Source: JABMMZ01 sp964505065
Lineage (GTDB): Bacteria; Bacteroidota; Bacteroidia; NS11-12g; UBA955
DNA length: 41,085 nt
NCBI GenBank assembly: GCA_964505065.1
Contig: CAZDGF010000034.1
Location: forward strand, 1 to 41,085
Direction of reading: 5' to 3'
The notes under the pieces were generated by a model, which saw nothing but the letters and a program-made list of their open reading frames with translations, made no database searches and was not told the origin of the DNA. The position numbers and the translations under genes are program-made. Position 1 is the stretch's first letter. Every line of letters begins with the position of its first letter. Of this stretch, positions 25,609 to 33,729 are shown one piece after another.

Positions 25609-25783
25609 GGTGTCGTTTTTCCTGTGGATAGTCTGTAGCCAAACTCTTTGTGGCTGCAACCAATCACTGCTAAGTATTTTGAAGTTACCCTTGCCCTACA
25701 AAATATTTACCTTCATTTAGCCAAAAAATAATCTACAAATACATAGAAAATTTTATTGATTTTATATTTACAAATTATTACTG

Positions 25784-25791
25784 TAATTTTG
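25784..25791 (+). promoter_or_regulatory. -7 box TAATTTTG for the zeta-type module
   Basis: Exact TAnnTTTG ending 6 nt before ATG 25798, so the antitoxin-like mRNA would be nearly leaderless. A -33 element at normal spacing is not evident. Confidence 0.5.
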
Positions 25792-25797
25792 CAAATA

Positions 25798-25965
25798 ATG
25801 GTTAAAAGTCAATTAATAAAAACGATTCAGAAAGCAAATATTAAAAAAATGTCTCCTGAATCAGCAGCTATGATAGAAAGAATGAATCAGACTAAAAAAA
25901 GAGTTGAAACCTTTAAATCATCTGATGCGACTATAAAATCCATTACCATAAATTCTGGTATTTAA
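25798..25965 (+). CDS. Small antitoxin-like protein upstream of a zeta-type toxin
   Basis: A 55-residue, basic, helical protein (MVKSQLIKTIQKANIKKMSP...). It has no family signature that I recognise. Its position, 3 nt before the zeta-type kinase gene, and its small size fit the antitoxin of a two-gene module. I chose ATG 25798; a longer frame would start before the -7 box. The sequence does not resemble the classical 90-residue epsilon antitoxin, so a different neutralising protein is implied. Confidence 0.65.
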   Translation: MVKSQLIKTIQKANIKKMSPESAAMIERMNQTKKRVETFKSSDATIKSITINSGI

Positions 25966-25968
25966 CCC

Positions 25969-26607
25969 TTGGCAAGTCCTAAACTTATAGTTCTTGCAGG
26001 GCCTAATGGCGCAGGAAAATCAACTTTTGCAGAAAATGTAGATTTAAGTTTTATGAAAGAACTTAATATTACAAGTTTTGATTATGATTTAGAATTTAAA
26101 AAACTTTATGAACAATATATTTCTATAATGAATGCTCAAATAGAAGAAAATATTGCTATAAGAACAAAGGAAATTTTTGAGGAGCAAGCAATTTTTGCAT
26201 TGAATAATAAAAAACATTTTTCTTTTCAAACAAATTATGACAAAGTTTATACCGATAAATGGCGTTTGAAATTTAAAGAAGAAAGATTTGAAACAGAATT
26301 ATATTTTTTGTATGTTGATTCTATTGAGCAATGTATTGAAAGAGTGGCTAAAAGAGTAAAAGAAGGGGGTCATTTTGTGCTTAATGATGAGGTAAGTAGA
26401 AGATATAAAGAAGGTTTGTTGAATTTTGATAATTCATTTTTAAAATACGACAAAGTTGTATTTATTGATACAAGTTTACAAATTAACCGCCTTATGTTGG
26501 AAATAAATAACCAAAATATTTCATACATAAATGAAAGTTTAGCTGATGTTTTATTGAAAAATAATTTAAACAACATTATAAATTGGATAGAGAAAACGTT
26601 AAATTAA
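25969..26607 (+). CDS. Zeta-type toxin (P-loop kinase)
   Basis: A 212-residue P-loop kinase. The Walker A is GPNGAGKST (11-19, Lys17). The SFDYD segment (37-41) holds the putative catalytic aspartate, and a later GGHFVLNDEVSRRY (about 133-146) is the R/GGH...RRY signature of zeta toxins. Zeta toxins phosphorylate UDP-N-acetylglucosamine-type sugars and block peptidoglycan synthesis; many Bacteroidota homologues are uncharacterised. The start is a TTG 3 nt after the preceding stop, giving coupled but weaker translation. No ATG fits before the P-loop. Confidence 0.8.
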   Translation: MASPKLIVLAGPNGAGKSTFAENVDLSFMKELNITSFDYDLEFKKLYEQYISIMNAQIEENIAIRTKEIFEEQAIFALNNKKHFSFQTNYDKVYTDKWRLKFKEERFETELYFLYVDSIEQCIERVAKRVKEGGHFVLNDEVSRRYKEGLLNFDNSFLKYDKVVFIDTSLQINRLMLEINNQNISYINESLADVLLKNNLNNIINWIEKTLN

Positions 26608-26746
26608 ATATCCGTTCTCGCGCGCATCTCCGCCCTACAAGGTGTTTTTTGCCTTTTAGATACTAAAAAATATTATTACACTACGGGTATTATTTGGTGG
26701 CAGCCACAAGGAACTATGCTACAAACCAATTAAAGGAAAATTACTA

Positions 26747-26754
26747 TAAATTTG
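26747..26754 (+). promoter_or_regulatory. -7 box TAAATTTG for corA
   Basis: Exact TAnnTTTG, 23 nt before the ATG at 26778. The region just upstream (26693-26737) contains a degraded copy of the GGTTGGT-type palindrome family. Confidence 0.45.
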
Positions 26755-26777
26755 CCACCTATATTTATACCCACACT

Positions 26778-27866
26778 ATGGCTAAATTAAAGCTTCCTTC
26801 AATTCGCAAAAAAACACCCAAGCTTTCGGCAAAGGCAGGTGTGCCTTCGGAAAATTTGGTTTATGTAGGCAAAGAGAGAAACGAACATGTGGTAATAGAT
26901 ATTATAGACTATACACCTACTACTATAGAGGAAAGAGCGGTAGAGCATATTGCCGAATGTTCTACTTACAAGGCTAAAAATTCTGTTACTTGGATATCTG
27001 TAACAGGGGTGCATAACCCAAAAATAGTGCAAGAGGTTTGCACCTTGTTCAATATCCATCCGCTTATACAAGAGGATATTTTAAATACACAACAACGCAC
27101 CAAAATAGAAGAGTTTGAGGAGTATTTGTTTGTTACATTTAAAAATTTATTTACAGATGCCGTAACAGCAGAAATTGATACAGAGCAAATAAGCATAATA
27201 TTAGGTTCTAATTATTTAATCAGTTTTCAAGAAACTGAAAATGCCATATTTGAAGATATAAAATACCGTATTCGCACGAGTAAAGGCACAATTAGGCAGC
27301 ACAATTCAGATTATTTATTGTATAAAATTATGGATGCTGCGGTAGATAATTATTTTGTGGTGATAGATAAAATTGGCGACAGAGTGGAGGATATAGAAGA
27401 AGAAATATTGTATTACCCAAGCCAAAAATCAACATTTAAAATTCAAGCCATAAAAAAAGATATTCAATTAATGAATAAGCATATTTTACCTATGCGAGAG
27501 GCTTTGAATAAATTGGAAGCCGATGTTACAGATTTGATAGAAACCAAAACATTGAATTATTTTAGAGATGTGTACGACCATACCTATTTGGCTTACGATA
27601 CAGTAGAAAACTACCGCAGTTTATTGAGCGATTTAATGAATATTTATTTTAGCACCATGAGCAATAAGCTAAATCAGGTAATGAAAGTGCTAACCTTTAT
27701 CAGCACTATTTTTATGCCATTAAGTTTTTTAGCAGGCGTATATGGCATGAATTTTAAATATTTTCCTGGGTTGAATTACCCCTATGCCTACCATATTTTT
27801 TGGGTTATAACATTAGCTGTTGTAATTTCTATGGTTATTTTCTTTAGAAAGAAAAAATGGCTTTAG
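26778..27866 (+). CDS. corA: CorA-type Mg2+/Co2+ transporter
   Basis: A 362-residue channel. The long soluble N-terminal domain (to about 300) is followed by two membrane helices. The signature YGMNF lies at the end of the first helix (LAGVYGMNFKYFPG), and a basic KKKW tail ends the protein, as in CorA pentamers. It takes up Mg2+, perhaps Co2+ or Ni2+. I chose ATG 26778 because the frame upstream translates repeat DNA. A -7 box lies 23 nt upstream. It is monocistronic or leads into the PaaE-like gene, 57 nt downstream with its own -7 box at 27897-27904. Confidence 0.93.
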   Translation: MAKLKLPSIRKKTPKLSAKAGVPSENLVYVGKERNEHVVIDIIDYTPTTIEERAVEHIAECSTYKAKNSVTWISVTGVHNPKIVQEVCTLFNIHPLIQEDILNTQQRTKIEEFEEYLFVTFKNLFTDAVTAEIDTEQISIILGSNYLISFQETENAIFEDIKYRIRTSKGTIRQHNSDYLLYKIMDAAVDNYFVVIDKIGDRVEDIEEEILYYPSQKSTFKIQAIKKDIQLMNKHILPMREALNKLEADVTDLIETKTLNYFRDVYDHTYLAYDTVENYRSLLSDLMNIYFSTMSNKLNQVMKVLTFISTIFMPLSFLAGVYGMNFKYFPGLNYPYAYHIFWVITLAVVISMVIFFRKKKWL

Positions 27867-27923
27867 GTATTGCTTTTTAATTCCTAAATAAGTACCTATT
27901 TTTGCGGTGCAAAATTTCAATCC

Positions 27924-29015
27924 ATGTCAGCACCAAAATTTCATACCTTAACTATAAAAGATGTACGCAGAGAAACCACCGATTGCGTATCGGTAGCCTT
28001 TAATATTCCTACCGCTTTAGCTACAGATTATACCTACAAACAAGGGCAATATATTACCATGCGCAAGCAATTAAATGGCGAAGAGATAAGACGCTCTTAC
28101 TCTGTATGCAGCAGCCCTTTAGATGGCGAATTGCGTGTGGCTATAAAGCAAGTAGATAATGGCAAATTTTCTACTTTTGCTAATCAAAATTTTAAAGCAG
28201 GCGATGAAATAGAGGTAATGACCCCAACGGGCAATTTTTATACCGAGCTAAATGCGCAACATAAAAAACACTATGTTGGCTTTGCAGCTGGTAGCGGCAT
28301 TACACCTATTTTAAGCATTATAAAAACCACATTGGCTACCGAGCCTCAAAGCACTTTTACTTTGGTGTATGGCAATAAAAATACAGGCTCTATTATTTTT
28401 TTAGAAGAAATAGAAGCTATAAAAAACCGCTATGTTGAGCGTTTTCAAGTGTTTCATATTTTAAGTAGAGAAAGTGTAGATGTGCCTATCTTAAATGGCA
28501 GAATAGATGAAGCCAAATGCAGAGATTTTATAAGCAAAAAACTATTAGAAACAGGCAGTATAGATGAAATATTTAGCTGCGGACCAGAGGATATGATACA
28601 TGCAGTAAAAAACACCGCCATAGCTGCTGGAGTAGATGCCAAGCATATTCATTTTGAACTATTTACCTCGCCCACACAAGCCAATGCAGGGCAGCCCAAA
28701 GCCAATACAGAAAGTATTACAGATAACCAACCAAAGGCTAAAGTACAAGTAAAAATAGATGGCATTACCTATAAAATAGATTTGGCTTATGGAGGCGATA
28801 GTATATTAGATGCAGCCTTAAAAGCGGGTGCAGATTTACCTTTTGCTTGCAAAGGTGGCGTATGTTGTACTTGCAGAGCTAAGGTAACACAAGGCACAGT
28901 GGATATGGATATGAACTTTGCCTTGGAAGACGATGAAGTGGAAAAAGGTTATGTATTAACTTGCCAAAGCCACCCTACAAGTGCAGAGGTATTTGTAGAT
29001 TTTGATTTGAAGTAG
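27924..29015 (+). CDS. PaaE-like flavin/2Fe-2S reductase
   Basis: A 363-residue electron-transfer protein. The N-terminal FAD domain (RRSYSVCSSP near 60-70), then the NAD(P)H domain (GFAAGSGITPILSI about 118-131, CGPEDMI about 220) and a C-terminal ferredoxin with CKGGVCCTC plus a distal Cys (YVLTCQS), the four 2Fe-2S ligands. This is the layout of PaaE, which feeds electrons to the phenylacetyl-CoA epoxidase. No paaABCD genes are in the window, so it may serve another oxygenase. A TATTTTTG box lies at 27897-27904. Confidence 0.88.
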   Translation: MSAPKFHTLTIKDVRRETTDCVSVAFNIPTALATDYTYKQGQYITMRKQLNGEEIRRSYSVCSSPLDGELRVAIKQVDNGKFSTFANQNFKAGDEIEVMTPTGNFYTELNAQHKKHYVGFAAGSGITPILSIIKTTLATEPQSTFTLVYGNKNTGSIIFLEEIEAIKNRYVERFQVFHILSRESVDVPILNGRIDEAKCRDFISKKLLETGSIDEIFSCGPEDMIHAVKNTAIAAGVDAKHIHFELFTSPTQANAGQPKANTESITDNQPKAKVQVKIDGITYKIDLAYGGDSILDAALKAGADLPFACKGGVCCTCRAKVTQGTVDMDMNFALEDDEVEKGYVLTCQSHPTSAEVFVDFDLK

Positions 29016-29059
29016 TTGATTCTTTTAAAAAATATCTTCTTCTTTTTTATTTTTAAACT

Positions 29060-29827
29060 ATGCAAACCACTTTAACAGCCTTTAGCCGATTGCTTACCAT
29101 AATGGATGAATTAAGAGCGCAATGCCCTTGGGATAAAGAGCAAACCATAGAATCGCTTAGGCACTTAACTATTGAAGAGACTTATGAGTTGAGCGATGCT
29201 ATTTTGAGCGGAAATATGGAGGAAATAAAAAAAGAATTGGGCGATATTTTATTGCACATTGTTTTTTATAGCAAAATTGGGAGCGAGCAAAAGGCGTTTG
29301 ATATGGAAAGTGTCATTACCCAATTGTGCGATAAATTGGTAAGAAGACATCCGCATATTTATGGCAATGTTGTTGCCAATAACAGCGATACTGTAAAACA
29401 AAATTGGGAACAAATAAAACTAAAAGAAAAGGGTAACGAAAACAAATCGGTATTGGCTGGTGTGCCTAAAAGTATGCCAGCATTGGTAAAAGCTTATCGT
29501 ATGCAAGAAAAAGCTGCACAAGTGGGTTTCGATTGGGAAAATAAGCAACAAGTATGGGCAAAGGTGGAAGAAGAATTAGAAGAATTTAAAACCGCAACTA
29601 CCACACAGCAACGAGAGGAAGAATTGGGCGATTTATTGTTTAGCTTGGTAAATTATGCCCGTTTTGATGGCATAAATCCTGATGATGCATTGGAGCAAAC
29701 CAATAAAAAATTCATCAAACGATTTACTTATATTGAGCAAAAAGCACTTCAATTACAATTGGATTTAAAATCCGTTGGGCTTACCCAAATGGACGCTTGG
29801 TGGAATGAGGCTAAATTGGAAAAATAG
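29060..29827 (+). CDS. mazG: Nucleoside triphosphate pyrophosphohydrolase MazG
   Basis: A 255-residue all-alpha NTP-PPase with two tandem MazG domains. The first has LRAQCPWDKEQT (about 17-28) and the EETYELSDAI metal-binding helix, with a distal KKELGDILLHIVF. The second has EEELEEFK and EEELGDLLFSLVNYARF. It hydrolyses canonical and damaged NTPs to NMP and pyrophosphate. It lies 44 nt after the PaaE-like gene and may share its transcript. Confidence 0.93.
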   Translation: MQTTLTAFSRLLTIMDELRAQCPWDKEQTIESLRHLTIEETYELSDAILSGNMEEIKKELGDILLHIVFYSKIGSEQKAFDMESVITQLCDKLVRRHPHIYGNVVANNSDTVKQNWEQIKLKEKGNENKSVLAGVPKSMPALVKAYRMQEKAAQVGFDWENKQQVWAKVEEELEEFKTATTTQQREEELGDLLFSLVNYARFDGINPDDALEQTNKKFIKRFTYIEQKALQLQLDLKSVGLTQMDAWWNEAKLEK

Positions 29828-29831
29828 TTTG

Positions 29832-29972
29832 TTATTCAATTCTTTTTTTAGTCATTTCAGCATCTATAGTTTTGTTTTCAGCATCTAATTTATTGCTATT
29901 ACTATTTTTTTGTAAAATAAGAATTAAGCCTATAAATAATACAAAGCCTAATATTGACAATACGGTTATCAT
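29832..29972 (-). CDS. Small single-pass membrane protein
   Basis: A 46-residue ORF with ATG at 29972. One hydrophobic segment near the N-terminus (ITVLSILGFVLFIGLILIL) is followed by a polar tail with several K/E and a KKRIE end. It starts 6 nt after the stop of the M16 peptidase gene on the same strand, so it is probably co-transcribed. I know no family for it. Coding is supported only by hydrophobic pattern, clean start and stop, and tight spacing. Confidence 0.5.
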   Translation of the reverse strand: MITVLSILGFVLFIGLILILQKNSNSNKLDAENKTIDAEMTKKRIE

Positions 29973-29978
29973 ATTTCT

Positions 29979-32906
29979 TTAATATCCAAATATTTCCTCT
30001 AAAGTAACAATATGCAATTCGCCATATTTTTTAAGGTCGTCTTGCTTAATTTTATCTTTACTGCCTACTACACTTATTATCCATTTTTTACCTTTCACAT
30101 TGGCTTCTTGAAAAGCTTTTACATCTTTAAATTGTATGGTTTGTATTGCATTGTAAATAGCCTCTCTATCGTCAATTGCCAAGCCTTTATCTTGCGCTGC
30201 TAAATAGGAAAAAAACACATCAGTATTGTTTATTCTTTCTGCTTCTATACTGCTTAGTATGGCTTGTTTGGCTTGGTTAAAACTTTCTTCATTTTGTGGC
30301 ATATTGTTTAGCAATTCGTTCATGGCAGTAATAGCATCATTCATTTTATCGGCTTGTGTGCCTACATAAGCTACCAATATATCATTTTTGCCTTTTTCAG
30401 CCGCTTGGTTATAGTATGAGAAAGTGCTATATGCCAAGGCTCTGCTTTCTCTTATTTCTTGAAAAACAACACTACTCATACCGCCACCAAAATACTCGTT
30501 ATATGCTTTAATAATTGGGGCTTTGTTTAAATCAAAAATATCGGCTGTATAACGCCAATTTATTTCTGCTTGTACCATTTCGTAATGCGTAAAATATACT
30601 TGTGTGCTGCTTGGTTTTAATGGTGTGAAAGCATATGCTACCGCAGGTGTTAAAGGCGTAGTTGCAGTTTTATGATTGGCTAATAATGAAGTTTCTAAAG
30701 CCTTTTTTTCTTGCGGGCCATAGTATAAAATTTGGTGTTTGTATTTGGTAATATTTTTGATTAAGGTTACCAATTCTTCGGCTTTCAAATTGCTTAATTC
30801 TAAGTTGGATAAGGTATAAGTTCTTGGATTTATTTTACCGTATAGGGCATAAGTACTTAAAGCACTACTAATTGCTCTTTTATTCAATTTTGCATCTGTT
30901 CTATTTTTTAAAATTCTTGCTATATAGTCGTCCAATGCTTTTTGGTTTGGTTTGGCATTTGATAAAAGTTCTTCAAATAATTGTAATGCTTCTTCAAAAT
31001 TTTGTTGAGGTCCATTCAGCGTTATATAGCTTCTTTTATCGCCAGCAGATATACTAAAATTACAAGCCAATTGGTAAAATTTCATACTCAATTCTGAAGC
31101 CGTATATTTATCTGTACCTAAATATTGCAAATAATCTAAAGCAAAAGGCAGTTTTTTATCGTTTAGTTTTCCCATATCTACCACATAATAAAGGCTAAAC
31201 AATTGGTTGGTTGTATTTTTTTTATACATCAAAACATTGCTATTAATACTGCCTTTTTCTATGTCTTTATCAAAATTTAAAAATACTGGCTTTATGGTAT
31301 CGCTTTCTTCGTTCAATAGGTTGGTAACAAATTCAGAAGTTTTATCTCTGTTTAATTCTACTTCTGTAATACTTGGTTTTTCTATTTTATCTTGCTTGGT
31401 ATCTTCGCCTGTTCTTTTATATACAATGCTGTAGCCATTGGTATAATACTCATTTGCAAAATCTATAATTTCTTGTTTGGTTATTAGGCTCATTTGGTAG
31501 TTTATATTCAGTACATCTATCCATCTTCTGCCTGTAACAAAGGCATCTAATTGACTATAAGCTATTCCTGCATTGCTTTCTAATTTGCGGGTTTCGTCCA
31601 CCATATTATTGGCTATTATGCCTTTCAATAATTTTTCATCAAAATTGCCTTTTTTAATGTTTTCTATTTGGGCTAAAAGCAAATCGCGTACTTGCTCTAA
31701 AGTTTGCCCTTCTTTGGGTTTTCCTGTAAGCATGTGTACACTGTAATCTTTCATAAAATCGGGTGAAGATGAAGCTGATAATACTTTTTGTTCTTTAACC
31801 AAATTCAAATCTATTAAACCTGCTCTGCTATTTGCCAATATCAAATCCATTAAACGCATTAAATTGGCTTCTTTTTTTGCTACTCCGTCTAATCGCCAAG
31901 CTATCATTACATTTGCAGCATCTGGACCCACAACACTAATGCTATCGGCTATGCCTCGAGGGTATTCCATTTCATACTTAAACTCGGGCAAAGGCTTGCT
32001 TTTCATACTGCCAAAATGTTTGTCTATCATTTCTATTACATGGTCGGGGTCTATATCGCCAGCCATAATGATAGCCATATTGTTTGGTACATAATAGGTG
32101 TTAAAATACTCTCTAATTTTTACCAACGAAGGATTTTTTAAATGCTCCACAGTACCAATTGTTGTTTGTGTACCATAAGGATGCTTGCGAAATAAACTGG
32201 CGTATAATTTCTCGTAAGCCTCTTCGCCATCATTGTCTAAAGAAATATTTTTTTCTTCGTAAACAGCTTCTAATTCTGTATGAAATAAACGCAAAATAGG
32301 GTTTCTATAACGCTCTGCCTCAAGCTCTATCCATTGGTGTATTTTATTGGCAGGTATATCGTTTACATATACTGTTTGTTCCACACTGGTAAAAGCATTT
32401 GTGCCTTGCGCACCTATACTTTGGCATATTTTATCAAACTCGTTGGCTATGCTATATTTTGCAGCCAAGCCACTTATGCTATCTATTTGGCGGTATATTT
32501 TTTTGCGTTTATTGTCTTCTTTAGTTTTGTTGTATATTTCATACAAATTATCTATTTGGTCCAGATATACTTTCTCTTTGGCAAAATCTTGCGTGCCGTA
32601 TTTATCTGTACCTTTAAAAAGTATGTGTTCAAGATAATGCGCAAGTCCTGTATTGTCCGAAGGGTCGTTTTTGCTACCTGCTTTTGTAGCTACCAAAGTT
32701 TGCACGCGTGGTTGGTCTTTATTTACAGAAAGTATAACAGTTAATCCGTTTTCTAACACATACCAACGGCTATTTGTAGGGTCGTTGGCTACTTTATTGT
32801 AAGTGTATTTTCCGTTTTTTACAGCACCATAAGTGCTAAAGCGTGTTTGCGCATTGATAGTGAAACCTAAAAACAATACAATGGCTATAAATGAATATTT
32901 TTTCAT
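29979..32906 (-). CDS. M16 family zinc metallopeptidase (pitrilysin-like), exported
   Basis: A 975-residue peptidase. Signal peptide MKKYSFIAIVLFLGFTINAQ. The first M16 domain has the inverted zinc motif HYLEH (90-94, HxxEH) and a downstream ELEAVYEEKN with the third ligand. Three further M16-type lobes follow, the later ones inactive, with a YFGGGMSSVVFQEIRESRALAYS segment in the last. Such enzymes degrade peptides in the periplasm or process precursors. I chose ATG 32906 because it gives the signal peptide. A TACTTTTG box lies at 32930-32923, 16 nt upstream. A 46-aa membrane protein gene follows at 6 nt. Confidence 0.92.
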   Translation of the reverse strand: MKKYSFIAIVLFLGFTINAQTRFSTYGAVKNGKYTYNKVANDPTNSRWYVLENGLTVILSVNKDQPRVQTLVATKAGSKNDPSDNTGLAHYLEHILFKGTDKYGTQDFAKEKVYLDQIDNLYEIYNKTKEDNKRKKIYRQIDSISGLAAKYSIANEFDKICQSIGAQGTNAFTSVEQTVYVNDIPANKIHQWIELEAERYRNPILRLFHTELEAVYEEKNISLDNDGEEAYEKLYASLFRKHPYGTQTTIGTVEHLKNPSLVKIREYFNTYYVPNNMAIIMAGDIDPDHVIEMIDKHFGSMKSKPLPEFKYEMEYPRGIADSISVVGPDAANVMIAWRLDGVAKKEANLMRLMDLILANSRAGLIDLNLVKEQKVLSASSSPDFMKDYSVHMLTGKPKEGQTLEQVRDLLLAQIENIKKGNFDEKLLKGIIANNMVDETRKLESNAGIAYSQLDAFVTGRRWIDVLNINYQMSLITKQEIIDFANEYYTNGYSIVYKRTGEDTKQDKIEKPSITEVELNRDKTSEFVTNLLNEESDTIKPVFLNFDKDIEKGSINSNVLMYKKNTTNQLFSLYYVVDMGKLNDKKLPFALDYLQYLGTDKYTASELSMKFYQLACNFSISAGDKRSYITLNGPQQNFEEALQLFEELLSNAKPNQKALDDYIARILKNRTDAKLNKRAISSALSTYALYGKINPRTYTLSNLELSNLKAEELVTLIKNITKYKHQILYYGPQEKKALETSLLANHKTATTPLTPAVAYAFTPLKPSSTQVYFTHYEMVQAEINWRYTADIFDLNKAPIIKAYNEYFGGGMSSVVFQEIRESRALAYSTFSYYNQAAEKGKNDILVAYVGTQADKMNDAITAMNELLNNMPQNEESFNQAKQAILSSIEAERINNTDVFFSYLAAQDKGLAIDDREAIYNAIQTIQFKDVKAFQEANVKGKKWIISVVGSKDKIKQDDLKKYGELHIVTLEEIFGY

Positions 32907-32964
32907 AAAAAATTTTGAATGCCAAAAGTACATAGAAAAAAAATATATTTTGGTATGATTTAGA

Positions 32965-32994
32965 TTGAATTACAAAAAAATATGATTAGGTTTG
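32965..32994 (+). promoter_or_regulatory. Promoter TTG-N19-TAGGTTTG for the PspC/LiaF-like pair
   Basis: TTG at 32965-32967 and TAGGTTTG at 32987-32994, 19 nt apart. It ends 10 nt before ATG 33005, so the leader would be only a few nucleotides. Confidence 0.65.
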
Positions 32995-33004
32995 TAATAC
33001 AATT

Positions 33005-33448
33005 ATGAACAAAAAACTATTAAGAAGCAGAAATAGCAAGGTAATTGGCGGTGTTTGTGGCGGTTTGGGTAATTATTTTGATGTAGATGCCATTATTTTC
33101 AGATTTGCCTTTGTGGCATTGGTATTAGCAGGCGGAAGTGGTTTTTTTATTTATATCATACTATTGATAATTATACCCAAAGAGCCATTTTTGGTATTTA
33201 ACCAAGCCGAACCACAGCCATTAGATAATACTTTTGAGCAATTTCAACAAAAAGATTTATCGAATAACGAAACAGATAGCAGTAGTAAAACTTTATTTGG
33301 ACTATTGCTTATTGGCGGTGGGGCATTGCTGCTGCTGCATAATTTAGTACCAATGTTTAAATTAACCAAGCTATGGCCAGCTATACTCATAATTACAGGA
33401 TTAGGTTTATTGTTTCAAAAAAAGAAAAAGGAGGAAATAAAAGAATGA
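33005..33448 (+). CDS. PspC-domain membrane protein
   Basis: A 147-residue protein. The N-terminal PspC domain (KLLRSRNSKVIGGVCGGLGNYF, 4-25, split here only for naming) is followed by a membrane helix with LVLAGGSGFFIYIILLIIIP. A polar linker and two further hydrophobic segments (LFGLLLIGGGALLLLH; LWPAILIITGLGLLF) end in a KKKKEEIKE tail. PspC proteins sense envelope stress; the C-terminal segments resemble LiaI/LiaF-type domains. It overlaps the next gene by ATGA, so they are translationally coupled. No PspA or PspF gene is near. Confidence 0.85.
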   Translation: MNKKLLRSRNSKVIGGVCGGLGNYFDVDAIIFRFAFVALVLAGGSGFFIYIILLIIIPKEPFLVFNQAEPQPLDNTFEQFQQKDLSNNETDSSSKTLFGLLLIGGGALLLLHNLVPMFKLTKLWPAILIITGLGLLFQKKKKEEIKE

Positions 33449-33705
33449 AAAATCAAAATTTTACGGCAGGTTTAATTTTAACCTTATTGGGTGGTATATT
33501 GTTATTACGCAATTTCGATTTGTTAAATTTTAATTTTGACGAGTTGATTAAATTTTGGCCACTGCTATTAATTTATGCTGGCTTAGCCACTATTTATGGC
33601 AATAAAAAAACTTGGCTTGTGCCATTGGCTATGGTGGGTATAACTGTTTTAGCTATTATACTATATTTTGCTTTTAGAGATTATGGTATTGTGGTGGAGG
33701 CATAA
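33445..33705 (+). CDS. LiaI/LiaF-like small membrane protein
   Basis: An 86-residue protein with three hydrophobic segments: FTAGLILTLLGGILLL, FWPLLLIYAGLATIYG and LVPLAMVGITVLAIILYFAF. The FxPGLILxLxG...FWPLLLI layout is that of the LiaI-LiaF transmembrane region, which accompanies PspC proteins in envelope-stress systems. A strong purine Shine-Dalgarno (AAGGAGG, 33428-33434) lies 10 nt before the ATG, inside the coding end of pspC; this is unusual in Bacteroidota. It begins in the ATGA overlap with pspC. Confidence 0.7.
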   Translation: MKNQNFTAGLILTLLGGILLLRNFDLLNFNFDELIKFWPLLLIYAGLATIYGNKKTWLVPLAMVGITVLAIILYFAFRDYGIVVEA

Positions 33706-33729
33706 TTTTTTTTGATTATCAGTTTCCTT

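Noticed and set aside
25444..25659. A 71-residue minus-strand frame
   Set aside because: It overlaps the SRPBCC 3' end and the hairpin; no conserved protein features.
26694..26777. N-terminal extension of CorA
   Set aside because: It covers the -7 box and a degraded palindrome; the ATG at 26778 is the natural start.
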